This document shows positions 34,703 to 46,700 of a DNA stretch of 64,000 nt, piece after piece (positions within the stretch are counted from its first letter, which is position 1; each line of letters opens with the position of its first letter). The translations under genes and the position numbers were made by a program. The stretch lies in contig JAFFJZ010000004.1 in the NCBI GenBank assembly GCA_018340375.1, positions 49,578,001 to 49,642,000 on the forward strand, in the 5' to 3' direction. The DNA comes from Gonatopus flavifemur (taxonomy: Eukaryota; Arthropoda; Insecta; Hymenoptera; Dryinidae). The notes beneath the pieces are model-generated. The model did no database searches. It worked only from the letters and a program-made list of their open reading frames with translations, and was not told where the DNA came from.

Positions 34703-35834
34703 CAATCCTGCCGTTGTCATTGGTGATGTGCTTGCGAACGCTTCAACTGCAGTAGCCGCACGGTTACCCGGTCGATCAGCATTATCTCAGGCTGTTTAAC
34801 GCGCTCAAAGTAATAATGGTTTTGTGCATGTTAATCCGTCTAGTCTTGATGAACTTGACATACCGGACGTTCTCAAAACAACTACGAAAGGCGATTTATT
34901 CCTGTTGCATGATAGTGGCTGTGCTAACAGGTTTCTAATATATAGGACTGAGGCTAATTTGAAGTTATTGGCGAAGTGTGACATGTGGTTCAGTGATGGC
35001 ACATTTCGATCGGTGCCTCAGATATTCGCGCAACTGTACACTGTTCACGGGATGTGGAATGGGAAAATTTTGCCGCTTGTTTATTTGTTAGCATCTAATA
35101 AGTGTTTGGGAACGTATAGGGAATTTATACGATGTCTGAAAACTGTAGAGCCGCAATTGAAGCCACGTCGGCTTGTAATTGACTTTGAAATTAGTTTTTT
35201 ACGTGTGTTTCAAGAAGAATTCCCTGATGCTCATGTTTCTGGTTGTTTTTCTCATTTTGGTCAGTACTTGTGGCGAAAAGTACAAGAATGTGGTTTGCAA
35301 TGCCAATATAATAATGATTCAACGTTCTCCTTGAATATACGAATGTTAATGGCGCTTGCGTTTGTGCCCATAGATAATGTCATAGATGCTTTCGAAGCTT
35401 TGACAAGCTCAGCTTATTTCGTTGATAATGAAGGAATCTTAGAACCAGTTATAGATTATTTTGAAAAGACTTGGATTGGCGCTGTGCAGAGGCGCAGGCG
35501 TCGCAATCCTTCATTTAACATTCGTGTGTGGAATTGTTATGCGGCAGTAATTGATGATGAGCCGCGTACCAATAATGCCGTGAAGGAGTGGCATCATGGG
35601 TTCAATGAGAAAATACGTGTGAATCATGCAGTGATGGGTAAATTTATTAATGTCTTGAGAAGGGAACAGAGTATCACGGAATTATTGATTGGTCGAATTA
35701 ATTCAGGACGTAATGCTGTTGAAAGTAGGCCGAAGAAGTATCGGGATCACGATGCTTGTTTGAAACGAGTGGTTTTGAAGTACGATCCTGAATTTAAATT
35801 AGATTATTTGAAGAATGTCGCAATGAATTCATAA
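34703..35834 (+). pseudogene. MULE (MuDR-type) transposase catalytic part
   Basis: The frame from about 34703 is interrupted by TAA 34797-34799, then open from 34824 to 35834. CDMWFSDGTFRSVPQIFAQL (about 34979-35040) carries the first Asp (DGTF). LVIDFEIS...FLRVFQEEFPDAHVSGCFSHF (about 35170-35262) carries the second Asp and the CxxH motif. Downstream, RTNNAVKEWHHGFN (about 35566-35607) contains the expected Glu (E in VKEWHH). This is the standard MULE DDE layout. Only one frameshift and one stop separate this copy from an open frame. Confidence 0.85.
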
Positions 35835-36140
35835 TTATAAGTGATCATTGAGGTTGGAAAAGATTAATTAAAAATTGATGGTTTGTGGAAATTAATATGT
35901 ATTGTTTTTTCATTTTTTTTTGGAAGTTTGAGTCTTTTCAATAAATGAGATTTCTCAGGAGGTTGACATTGTGTTTCAATGATTGTCGATCAATGTGTTT
36001 CAATGATTGGGGATTGTTTTTGTGGCAGGTGTTTTGTCGTCCGGACATTTTGTCATTGGACATTTTGTCGTTCGGACATTTTGTCGTCGGACTTTTTGTC
36101 ACGGACATTTTGTCGCGGATTTTTTGTCGTCGGACCAAGT

Positions 36141-36884
36141 GTTACAGAACCAGCTGTCCTTCTTCCCGATGCCACAGCTGCTATGATAGCAGACGCATTT
36201 TGAAAACGTTTCATTTGCACTTTCGGTGCCCCTAAAATTGTTTTCACTGATCAGGGCACCACTTTTCTTCCAAAACTGATGAAAATGGTAGCTAAATGCT
36301 CACAAATACGCGGAGTTCAAACTACTGCATATCATCCTCAAACAAATGGATCATTGGAAAGAACACACATAACCCTGGTAGAATATTTGCGACAGTTCAC
36401 TTCTGAAGACTCTGAATGGGACGAATGGATTGAATTAGCCATGTTCTCGTATAATACTAGCTTACATGGAAGTACAAAAAGGACTCCATATGAACTAATA
36501 TTTGGGAAAAATGCAATTATTCCATCGGAACAACCATTACATCCTTATGAAAGATTGGAAACTTATGATGATTATTTGATTGAATTAATGGTTAGATTGG
36601 ATGATTTACGAACAGAAGCACGTCGAAATTTGGAAGGAGCAAAACAAAAATCCAAATATTATTATGACAGGAAAATAAACCCCGTGACTTTTGAAGCAGG
36701 ACATTTTGTATTCTTAAGAAAAGGGTTGAAAACGAATGAATTAGGAGATGTTAATGAAGGACCATATAAGATAATAGAAATTATAAATGATAAAAATGTT
36801 AGACTGAGAATTAAAAACAAGGAAAAAGTGGTGACAAATGATAGATTAATTCCTACTCATATCAATATCGATCATTTGGATTAA
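36141..36884 (+). pseudogene. pol: Retroelement integrase, C-terminal part
   Basis: The integrase core continues with PDATAAMIADAF (about 36165-36200), then a TGA at about 36201-36203 and FTDQGTTF (second Asp, about 36247-36270). YHPQTNGSLERTH (catalytic Glu, about 36331-36370) follows in the 36279-36884 frame. The C-terminal domain includes GPYKIIEI and a TNDRLIPTHI end. The stop is at 36882-36884. Confidence 0.85.
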
Positions 36885-37584
36885 AATTCAATGTGCATGC
36901 GAATCAATCCATGAAATGGATTCTGATAGGTAAAAAAAACACAAACAAAAAAAAACGAAATGGAGCCCATCATGTTGCGAATAGACGTTATGATCATTCA
37001 TTTTTGAACAAATATCATACCCTATTAGAAGTATTCCAACAAAATTAATAGAGACAAATCACAACGAATACGACCCTCTCACAAATTGGAGAGTACACAC
37101 GAGAAGCTCCTTTGACGAAACTAAAAAACCCAGAATCATCAACAAAGAGTCCCAAATTCAAAATCTCAGACTACAAAAGTCATTACAAGAATTAGAAGCT
37201 CTAAAACAAACAAACCCAAAACCCACGAATGACTAAATACACCAATAAAAGATCCTCCCAACTCTATAACACCCAAAAGAGAATACATGGTCAACCTCAC
37301 CAAACGCCTCCATCACTGATGAGTTCGAGACTTAATAAACCCCCTCAGATTAAAATTAATTTTTGTCCCAGTTGTGGTTAAGATATAAGTAAAATCAGTA
37401 ATAAGTAATCAGATATAAGTAATTCAAGGTTGTAGTTTCTGTCCAAATTGTAGACAAAATTGAGGAAAATATCAATGGGAAACATTTAGTAGAATCTAAT
37501 TATAGAAATTCAATTTAGGATTAATTAAGAAACCAATATAATACATTACACACCCTTATGCTTGGATGTATACATATATATATA
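36885..37584 (+). other. pol-env spacer of the provirus
   Basis: Non-coding, A-rich. In env-bearing gypsy elements this region holds the env splice acceptor, but none can be fixed here. The DD41D mariner inserts at its end. Confidence 0.45.
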
Positions 37585-38034
37585 CAAGGTGTCCCATTTT
37601 AATTTTTATATCGGGATAACTCAAAAACAAGGAGTTTTGGAGGAAAATGTTTCGGACAAAAGTTGTAAGATTCCAAGGGGGACATCTGATGGTGACCTTG
37701 ACTTTGGCCTCGGATCTCAACTTCAGGGTCATTCAGAGGTCAACTTTTGTTTCTTGGATGGAATCCCCTATTCTTGACTGCAGATTCAGATTTGACGTTG
37801 AAAAACAAGAAACTTGTGTCTGAATCATTTCTCCGAATTCCGCACAGATGGCGCTCTACTCGATAAAAAATGAGTTTCATGAAACACTCGTATTGCTTCC
37901 TGTGTAAAACGACATTTAACTCTCCAGTGTTTTTTTTTCAGCTTCTGAGGATTACCGTCACCATAAGAGTTACCCAATGTGCACCACGAGGAGGTTGAGC
38001 GATCGGATCTTGCACATCTTTGTGGCCCTGAGAA

Positions 38035-38420
38035 TTTGATGAAACCCCATAAGTAAAAATCCAAAGTGGTAAGATCCGCGGACCTTGCTGGGATTTTCCA
38101 TCGACCAATATTGACAATTATGTCTGTTCGTAGTACCATTACTGTGAATTGTTGCCAAACACAAGTACAAAACGATACTTGTGTTTATCATGAACAAGGA
38201 AGTTCATACTGGAGCATTGTTTACAAACATAAGTGAAACGGAATGTTCAATATCCTTCATTCATTCACAACTTCTTTTCGATATACGATTCAAACTTGAA
38301 GAAGATCTTTGATCAGTGTTGTGAAGGTCCCAATACCATGGATTACCCCTGGGGTGAAATACTTGATATTCTCCTGATACTAGGAGAATGTTGACGTAAT
38401 TGCGCTGCAGCATGAAGATT
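38035..38420 (-). pseudogene. Inverted DD41D transposase fragment in the left arm
   Basis: On the minus strand, NRHNCQYWSMENP (about 38095-38135) matches THNCQYWSIENP of the main transposase. Directly after it, in another frame, comes IPARSADLTTLDFYLWGFIK (about 38030-38095), matching the block around the third catalytic Asp. The sequence between the two, including the second catalytic Asp, is deleted. So a deleted copy was fused head to head with the main one. Confidence 0.7.
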
Positions 38421-39385
38421 GTATGGGGAGAAGTATCCAAATAGACGCCAGCCTTCACTTCAGGTGATACGCTCAATAGGAAGACGAGTTAGAAGGATGA
38501 ATATCCCACGAGTCAGAAGGCGTTATGATGGAAATCGTATGGATGCACGCTTAGTAGCCTTTTTAGGAATGGTGCACCTGAATCCTCACGTTAGTACCAG
38601 AGAAATCCAGCATCAATTAGTTATCCCAAGATCAACGGCACACCGCATACTAAATCTGGTAAATATCATCCTAACCACATTACATTGGTACAAGCATTAA
38701 GTTAAGATGATCTTAGACGTAGGGTTGACTCGGTCAATGGGTCTCGGAGCAAACGCCTGGTTCTTTCAATTACGTGATGTTTAGTGATGAGGCAACATTT
38801 CGCAGTAACGGTGTTATGAACACACATAATTGTCAATATTGGTCAATTGAAAATCCCAGATGGCATCGACAAGTTGACAATCAACATCGCTGGACTCTGA
38901 ATGTGTGGTGTGGGATTTTAAATGGTCAGATCATTGGTCCTTACTTCTTCCAACATACTGTTAGGGAGGAAAATTATCTGCAATTGATTCGGGACAAATT
39001 ACCAAGGATGTTGGAAGATGTTGATCTCTACACACGGAACAGGATGTGGCTTCAACATGATGGGGCACCACCTCATAACGCTGCAATTGTCAGAAATTTC
39101 TCAAACACATCTTACCCACACAGATGGATTGGTCGCGGTAGATACATTGCCTGGCCGGCTAGGTCTCCGGATCTTACCCCTTCGAATTTTCACTTATGGG
39201 GTTTTATCAAAGATGTAGTTTGTGGAAGACCACCAACGACCAGAGATGACATGAAACGCCGAATACGAACTGTCTGCCGAACAATTCCACGTCATGTGCT
39301 TTTGTCGTTAGAACCACATTTTCAGAAACGAATTAGGTTATGCCAACAGGTCAACAGTGCGAATATCGAACATTTGATACGGTGA
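38419..39385 (+). pseudogene. DD41D-type transposase with the third Asp changed
   Basis: The N-terminal HTH part (38419-38700) contains VSTREIQHQLVIPRSTAHRI. A frameshift around 38700-38770 leads into the catalytic part, open from 38774 to 39385. MFSDEATF carries the first Asp (about 38777-38800). WLQHDGAPPHN carries the second (about 39048-39080). WPARSPDLTPSNFHLWGF (about 39151-39205) has Asn where the third Asp is expected, 41 residues after the second. That spacing defines the rosa-like DD41D group. This copy is predicted to be catalytically dead. The inverted fragment keeps LTTLDF, with Asp at that place. Confidence 0.8.
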
Positions 39386-39946
39386 ATTTTCATACATATT
39401 GCAGAGCGTTTGTCGTGAAAAATTACACACCTCTACAGTCCAGACAATCGGCCCTTTTCAGGGCCACAAAGATGTGCAAAATCCGATCGCTCAACCTCCT
39501 CGTGGTGCACATTGGGTAACTCTAATGGCAACGGTAATCCTCAGGAGCTGAAAAAAACACTGGAGAGTTAAATGTCGTTTTACACAGGAAGCAATACGAG
39601 TGTTTCATGAAACTCATTTTTTATCGAGTAGAGCGCCATCTGTGCGGAATTCGGAGAAATGATTCAGACACAAGTTTCTTGTTTTTCAACGTCAAATCTG
39701 AATCTGCAGTCAAGAATAGGGGATTCCATCCAAGAAACAAAAGTTGACCTCTGAATGACCCTGAAGTTGAGATCCGAGGCCAAAGTCAAGGTCACCATCA
39801 GATGTCCCCCTTGGAATCTTACAACTTTTGTCCGAAACATTTTCCTCCAAAACTCCTTGTTTTTGAGTTATTCCGATATAAAAATTGAAATGGGACACCC
39901 TGTATATATATACATATATTCCCAAACATAGTCAAAATAAAAAAAA

Positions 39947-39985
<39 letters not shown>

Positions 39986-40102
39986 CATCATGGATGGGGA
40001 AATTTGGAATGGAAGTGTTATATATACAATTATGACCTTGTTAAGTAGTTTTAAATTAAAATATGTGACACTATTTGTAGGATATAAAAAGACACTATCA
40101 CC

Positions 40103-42165
40103 ATGGGAATCATACAACGTGGACTAGTGATACTGATGACGATAACCACCATTAACGCCCTAATAGGATACGATTGTGGTACCCCAAACTCAAACATAAC
40201 AACAATCTCGTAAATGGTTTGGGAAATTGTGAAATACCGGATCCTGAAGTGAAAAAAATTACAGTGTATGTGCAACTATTACAGATACGTCATTTTGGCT
40301 CAGTGAAAATCCTAGAATGCAGAATAGAAATATTCCGAGAAGTTAGGAAATGCGAAATGTTCTCACACATATCAGCAGTTTCAGGCGGAATAGCCGAATA
40401 TATTCTTGAAACTACGCGCGAACAGTGTATACGACTTCATGAATCCGGTAGAATCAACCTGGGGTTGAGTACAATAGATGGTATACAGAGAAATGCCACA
40501 ACAACATCCACCATTACTCTGGCTGGATCAATTTCATCAAGCGGATCATGCAGCGGTACGTACTATTCTGACCCCTATGGATCATGGGAACACGTAATAG
40601 TCCAAGGTAGAGCCGAAATCACTATCATGGACTATGAGGCTCAAACTCACCTTGACGAAAATAAGTTACACTTGAGATCAGGAACCAAGTGCACTTTAAC
40701 TTCTGGAACCTGCCTGGACCTGTATGGAGGGAATGCATATGAGGACATTGCCCCAAGAGATATGTGTAAATTCGATAGATATAATGCTATCTTCGAGGGT
40801 TACGCAGACAAATTAGAAGATCAAAATCAAAAATTCACGGAAACTGTTTACACCGTAAATTCACAAGAAATAACTTTTGCCCCAGCCACTGAGAATGTGC
40901 AATTATTATGTGGATATCAACTGATAAAGACCCAACACCCAAAACTCTTCATCCTGGAAGGCCGAAGGGGAAATTTCTTCAATAAACCAACACCTATGAA
41001 GACGCAAGATTTAGACTTGTTCACATACGTAAATACAAAATTCGGATATGTGAAAAAACATGTAAGGAAACAATTCAACGCGCTATACAAAGATATTTTA
41101 ACTCAACGTTGTGAATTGGAGCAAGATATATTACGGAACATACAAACCTTGGCACATATTAAACCTGAAGAATTCGCGTATAACTACAAGAAGGGACCAG
41201 GATATACAGCTATAGTCACTGGAGAAGTCGTTAGACTGATAAAATGTACACCGGTTGAAGTCAAAATGGCTAAAACCAAAGAATGTTACTAAGAATTACC
41301 GGTCACAAAAGGAGAAGAAATTCACTACTTGATGCCAAAAACTCACATCTTGGAAACACAAGGATATGAGATTCCGTGTAACACTATTTTGCCCCCAATG
41401 TATGAAGTCGATAGGCTATGGTACAAGATGTTGCCTTTTCCTTCAGAAACCAAGGAACCACAAATAATGTCACCTATTACGAAGCCAACGTGGAGCTACC
41501 AAAATCCAGGAAACTTGGCTAGGCAAGGGATATATACAGAGCAAGATATTGAGAATCTCCGGAATTATATAATGACCCCATTCGAACAACCAGCCATCAT
41601 AAATAAAATAGCTAGGGCTGTAACTGGAGGAGCAGTAAATTTACATGGATTAACTTTGAATCAACTTCTAAACGAGGAGACTCTTCAGGAAATTGCAAAA
41701 TCTACATGGAAAGGAATGTGGATAGGCTTCAGCAATTTTGAATTATTCAGTGCAGGCATAATTGGAGTAATCATTGTGATTAAAATAATCAAATACATTT
41801 TAGATATGGTAATAAACATTTTCACCTTACATTCAGCCTACGGCTGGTCCATTTACATGACAGGTGGGATATGGGGAGCAGCTACCAATTTACTATTACA
41901 TATGGCAAAAACGAAAGGAAACGAAGTCCGAAATCATGGAGGAAATTCAACAACCGAAACAAGTCCAACGAAACTCGAGAAGGATATCCAGGTCAACGAA
42001 GAATTACTTCATCATGTAATAAGATTGGAACAAAAACTTAAGGGAAGAAGTGATGAGAAATTTGGAAATAAAACGCAATACCCAGTAAACGAATTGGATG
42101 ACGCAAAAGCAATTATACAGATACAAAATGACTCAAAGGGGAATCGCCCTTATGGCCTGAATTGA
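40103..42165 (+). pseudogene. env: Envelope glycoprotein, chuvirus (mivirus) glycoprotein-like
   Basis: ATG 40103 starts a hydrophobic signal-like peptide (about 20 residues), followed by a YDCGTP start of the mature protein. A one-base frameshift at about 40209 shifts the frame, and TAA at 41290-41292 interrupts it; the second half is open 41329-42165. Visible features are many Cys in the ectodomain (for example CEIPD, CRIEI, CEMFSH, CSGTYYSD, CKFD, CGYQL), a KTQHPKLFILEG block (about 40925-40960), and a membrane segment at about 41740-41825 followed by a long hydrophilic tail. There is no furin-plus-fusion-peptide pattern of the baculovirus-F-like errantivirus Env. The layout instead resembles glycoproteins of chuviruses, which are known as genes captured by insect LTR elements. 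A spliced message is expected. The gene is disabled. Confidence 0.6.
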
Positions 42166-42218
42166 TTTCTTTTGTGAATCTCACTTCGCGATGATGAAAA
42201 TTTCTTCTAAATTTCATC

Positions 42219-42235
42219 AAAAAACGGGGGAGATG
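42219..42235 (+). promoter_or_regulatory. Polypurine tract before the 3' LTR
   Basis: AAAAAACGGGGGAGATG directly precedes TGATATAC of the 3' LTR. It would prime plus-strand synthesis. This adjacency is the main evidence that the 21530 and 42236 repeats are the LTR starts of this provirus. Confidence 0.8.
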
Positions 42236-42249
42236 TGATATACTCCGTA

Positions 42250-42281
<32 letters not shown>

Positions 42282-42519
42282 GCATGATATTTTTCTTTTT
42301 TATAGTTCAAAACATAAGGAATACTGATTCAAGAGAATATTGTGTGAAATTTTTTTTCAATAATAATTTTAGAATTTCCCTTCGCAACACTATTGAATTC
42401 ACTTATGAGTTACTGACCGATCATAGTTCAGATCAATGCAACGAACGGTACACTCACCGGCCACCTCAATGTCGCGCCGGGCAATAAAATGACTCAGGGT
42501 AAGCCCTGTGAATATAATA
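42236..42519 (+). repeat. 3' LTR, first part (continues at 53144)
   Basis: Matches 21530-21809 with a longer TA microsatellite and scattered changes, up to AATATAATA. The 10.6-kb element is inserted at the TA, and the LTR sequence continues (GGCCTGCGCGGC) right after it. Confidence 0.88.
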
Positions 42520-42539
42520 CCCTAGTAGAAATTTTCTCT

Positions 42540-42745
42540 AGCAAATGATGAGGCACTGATCAGTTTTCCACTTTACTGATCAGGAACTGATCAGTGAACT
42601 TACAAGTTTCCGGCAAGGGGTGTAACGCTTCGACTAATGAGGAACTGATTAGAAAAACTGAGCAGATATGAGCGAATAACTGACGAGGCGCTGATCAGTA
42701 ACTGATGAGTTATTCATCAGTAACTAACAAAACATTCACTACCTC
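42540..42745. repeat. Left subterminal ACTGATCAGT-type repeats
   Basis: At least seven copies or half-copies of ACTGATCAGT / ACTGATnAG / CTGATGAGT occur in both orientations (for example around 42557, 42579, 42590, 42645, 42690, 42700). CACTA elements carry such arrays as binding sites for their transposition proteins. Confidence 0.75.
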
Positions 42746-43739
42746 AAAAATGCAGATTGTACCGATGGAAATGTGAAATTATGATGATGATTCAATGATT
42801 TTCCACTAGAATAATGATTTACGGTTTCGTTCAAAATGTTTTCAAGGATTACAGAGTGAAGTTTTAGCGAAAATATTTTTGCCATAACAAGTTACAGGAT
42901 GATAACATATCTCGAAATGTTCTTGTTGAGTTCACCACGTTTAACTTCATCCATTTCATTGAGAAAGTTTTAGAGGAAATCGACGGGAATAATGTTAAAA
43001 ACAATATCAGAAGGAAAAATGAAGGGTGAAACATGTAATGGTAGAACTAGATTAGGTTATATAAAACAAATTATACAAGACAGGGGCTGTTGTGGATAGG
43101 TAGAAATTATACGTCTGGTGGATAATGAACAGGGTTGGAGGATTTCATCAAACCAGTCAAAGGACCGATTATCGTATAATGATGATAAGGATGTTGAGGA
43201 ATAACTGAAGATCATACAGGACTCAATGAGTCATCTTTGAATATTTTTATTTCAATGATTTTTGTTTCATGTGTCATCAATATTCACTGAATAAATCCAA
43301 ACATGTGTTTTTTTACATTGGTGAAAAATATTCAAATTCACAATTTATTATTATTATTCTTATTATTATTATGATTATCATTATTATTATTATTATTGTA
43401 GCTAATAGTATTGATGCTCAATATCTGTTCTCACAGTATCAAATTTTGTATGGTTATTAAATATACATAATCATCATATCAAGTATCACAGGATTATTCA
43501 ATCATCACTCTTCAGGATTATATAAAAGAAACAATCTCTGGTATCATTTATACTAATATCACATATTCATGACATAGGATGCAAGATAGGAAACTCAGTA
43601 ATTTCGGTGCTATCACTATCATAAAATTTGAATATAAAATATTAGGAAAAAACAAAATAAGATCGATTTGTCAATATATGCGTCAAATAGATGACAAAAT
43701 GGAACAGAAAATAAGTAAAAAGAATCATACAGAAAACAT

Positions 43740-46700
43740 CTATTTTTCAATAATCCTGTTCTTCCGCATTCCATCCCAATCCTTACTGTTGGACAAAACA
43801 GCTGTGAGCCCTTTTTCATACATTGCCTTTGATAACGGTTCTTGTCTGTTAGCAATATATTTTGCTTCAAAGAATTCTATAAACATGATGAACGAATAAT
43901 GAGAAATTCAAAACTGAAGCAATAAAATATCGAAGACCAAATGATTTTTTTGTATTCACCTTGTATGATAGAGTTGAATTTCGTTTCACAAAATATTTTC
44001 TTATCTTTAGATTGTCGTTTTGCAGTGAACTGTTGAGCCAATTCCCGAGTTATAAAATTTGTTATAATGTTTTTCAAATTTTTTGTCACATTATCATTAT
44101 TATTATATATTGTCGACAAAACAAATTTCTGAAAAAGAGGCAATTCTGAATCGAATCATAATCTTGTAATCACGTATTTATGAAAATAATGATTCATAGC
44201 TCACGATTTCTGATAGTATCTCTCCTTTTTGCTTCAATTTATCATCAAAATTTTCAAATTCTTCTATGGAAGAAATAGGGAGACAATTATATTTTTCATT
44301 GAAAGTATTGACGTTCATTATTTTCATCTCAAAGTTGTTGTGTTTCCCACTCACTAGTAATAAAGCATCTAATTTGTTGTCAATTTTTTTTAGACTACCA
44401 AATATTTCATTCTTCAAACACATGCAATGTGTTGCAACAATTTTATCAATTGAACATAAATTCGATTTCCAGTCTTCTGAAATCAAAATATTTGCACATA
44501 AGTGTAGAAATTACATAACTTCATATATAATGTTTGAGAAAATAGCTTATGCAGAACATTACTCCATATTGTCAATGACTAGTGCTATTTGTCCATGAAT
44601 ATAAAGATAAAATGATATATTTGAATAATCTTCACCTTGGCGGCAATTTTCAATGAGTGAAAAATTTTCATCATTTCCTGGACCTAGATTTCCAGCCAAT
44701 GTTATCTCTTCATCTGAAATATAATATTCCAAATGTACCTCCTGTATATATAGTAGATTAGATGTGAACGATCAATGTCAATGATAATTGAGGACAATAT
44801 AGATCTTACTGATGGATGCTGAATTTATGGTATTCTTCTTCGTATTATTCAAAATTCCTTGGCGTAGATCTTGTGTTGCATGCTTCTTGTTTCCCTGGTT
44901 GAAAACTGATGAATCTGAAATCACAATCAATCATATTCCTTAAATATCTATAAAATCGTTGATTTCCTCATAAAGAACTCACCTCTCAATACACGCTTTC
45001 TTGTCTGACTTGTTGCTAGAATATAAAAGCGGATCAAAGTACATATCGAATTACATTGATTGTTATATTACTTACATTGATTTTTTTGCTTTGTTTTTTT
45101 TGGTTTGAGAATTTTCTATTGATGAATCAGAACTTCCAGAACTTTCAGAATCTAAAAATGTATAAAATTCATGATAAATTAGAAGCTTGTTTTTTGAAAA
45201 TTGACAAATGAAAATCATCCAAAACATCATTATGATAATATTCTACCTTCATGGGCATATCATCTGTTCTAGTTTTTCATAACAATATTGTTTTGTTGTT
45301 TTCAAACTTGATCTATCAATCGTTTTTCATGAAATTTGATTAATACCCACAATCTCATTTGGTACAATGAAATTATTCGTCCTTCAATGATAAAATAATA
45401 TCTGTTGACATTTTCGTTGGACGATTACCTCTTAGACAGTATAGATAATTCTTACAATGCTATTTTTATTGGAAAAAATTCCTCCTGTACTTGAAGACAT
45501 CATGAACAATTAGGAAAAAATTGAGTTATCTATCTGCCTCAGGATATGGAAAAAAATTCACAAAATTCAGCTCGTATGTCGATCGTTAGATGAGACCCTG
45601 CTTAAATAATTGAATTATATTTTATTTCGTACAGCACAACCACCGATGCTTCACCTGAGACTTCGATGGTATGGAGGTGGAGAATTGGTGGAGAAATGAC
45701 AGCCGTGGAAATAAGGGAGGAAATAGGAACATGACCAGATTTGAATACGTGAATGCACCAATATGAATTTTATTGGATATACAAGGGGCGCACATCTCCC
45801 CGTCACCTCTCCGTGCCCTCAACGGAGACTCTCCCTATTTCCTCCCTTATTTCCACGGCTCTCATTTCTCCACCAATTCTCCACCTCCATACCATCGAAG
45901 TCTCAGGTGGAGGATCGGTGGTTGTGCTGTACGGGATGCTTGTCATTGAACATCAAATTTTTTACGATTTGAAGTTGAAAATTGAAAATACAATACAGAA
46001 AATGAATTGAGTTAATTTTTCTCCAGTCTCTTAAATTACATTCCGAATGTTTTTTTGACTCGAATTACTCGGAAATTCAGTGTCAGTATGTATCATTTAC
46101 AGAAATGCAGTATTAGTTTTGATGTTTCTGATACTGATGAATTTCATAAATACAATAAAATGTCGTAAAATGAAGGGATGAAAACGATACCAAATTTAAT
46201 AACTCCAATACGTAGGAAACTTCAAATAAACATTATGATGTTTTGTATGAAATTTTTAAACGGCGTAGACATTCAACAACAATCGCAATCCACTGTAATA
46301 GTGCAGCAATTTGAAAATTCATTTGTTGATTAAAAAAATCGCTTACTGTGTGAAGAATATGTGTCATTTTCTTCACTACTGAATTTTTTCAGATTTTCAT
46401 CAAACGCTAATGGACCTTTGGATTGAATTTTGTTTTGTTTGATCATCTCTTGCAACATTTTCACTTTTTCATCGGGTTGCACACCATCGTCAGTGAAAGC
46501 ATGTGGATATTTTTCCAATCGTTTCAATTTAACCATCGCGCTCTTGTAAGTTCCTGTAACATAATCAAATTTTCTTCACAAAGGAACATTTAAACTTTGG
46601 AAATATTTTTTGTATCTACGATTTCTTATAAAGGTAACAATCAGCTGTTTCAAAATGAATGCTCATTGTCCACGATTTGAAATAAACAAGCAGAATATAT

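Larger units (their letters stand above)
33755..36140 (+). mobile_element. FLYWCH-MULE with 12-bp-repeat termini, in integrase
   Basis: Inverted ends of about 170 bp (33765-33925 and 35985-36136) are built from repeats of GACAAAATGTCC. They continue with aaaCACCGCCACAGAAGCAATtCCCCAATtCTTGAAACACATTGATC on the left and its inverse on the right. It contains FLYWCH and MULE-transposase pieces. It splits the integrase core. The exact ends and target duplication are unclear. Confidence 0.78.
37585..39902 (+). mobile_element. rosa-like (DD41D) mariner, 2,318 bp, long inverted ends
   Basis: The ends CAAGGTGTCCCATTTTAATTTTTAT and ATAAAAATTGAAATGGGACACCCTG are flanked by TA (37583-37584, 39903-39904). 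The arms are about 445 bp each (37585-38033 and 39455-39902), very long for this group. Just inside the left arm is an inverted, internally deleted transposase fragment (about 38035-38420). Confidence 0.85.
21530..42519 (+). mobile_element. Ty3/gypsy provirus with env (continues at 53144)
   Basis: Order is 5' LTR start, primer site, gag, protease, RT/RNase H, integrase, env, purine tract and 3' LTR start: an errantivirus-like layout. LTR copies are 21530-21830 and 42236-42519 plus 53144-53168. Five elements interrupt the body: 21849-22931, 22940-23871, 31656-32976, about 33755-36140 and 37585-39902. A sixth, 42520-53143, sits in the 3' LTR. Multiple stops make it inactive. Old insertions within insertions imply considerable age. 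Confidence 0.8.

Noticed and set aside
33756..36145. 9-bp target duplication of the FLYWCH-MULE
   Set aside because: AGGACAGGT and AAGTGTTAC do not match; alternative frames (ACTAAATCC / ACCAAGTGT) match only partly. The ends remain unresolved.
43579..43899. Plus-strand 106-codon frame
   Set aside because: It is antisense to the last exon of the minus-strand DUF4806 gene, which has a family-like sequence and splice sites.
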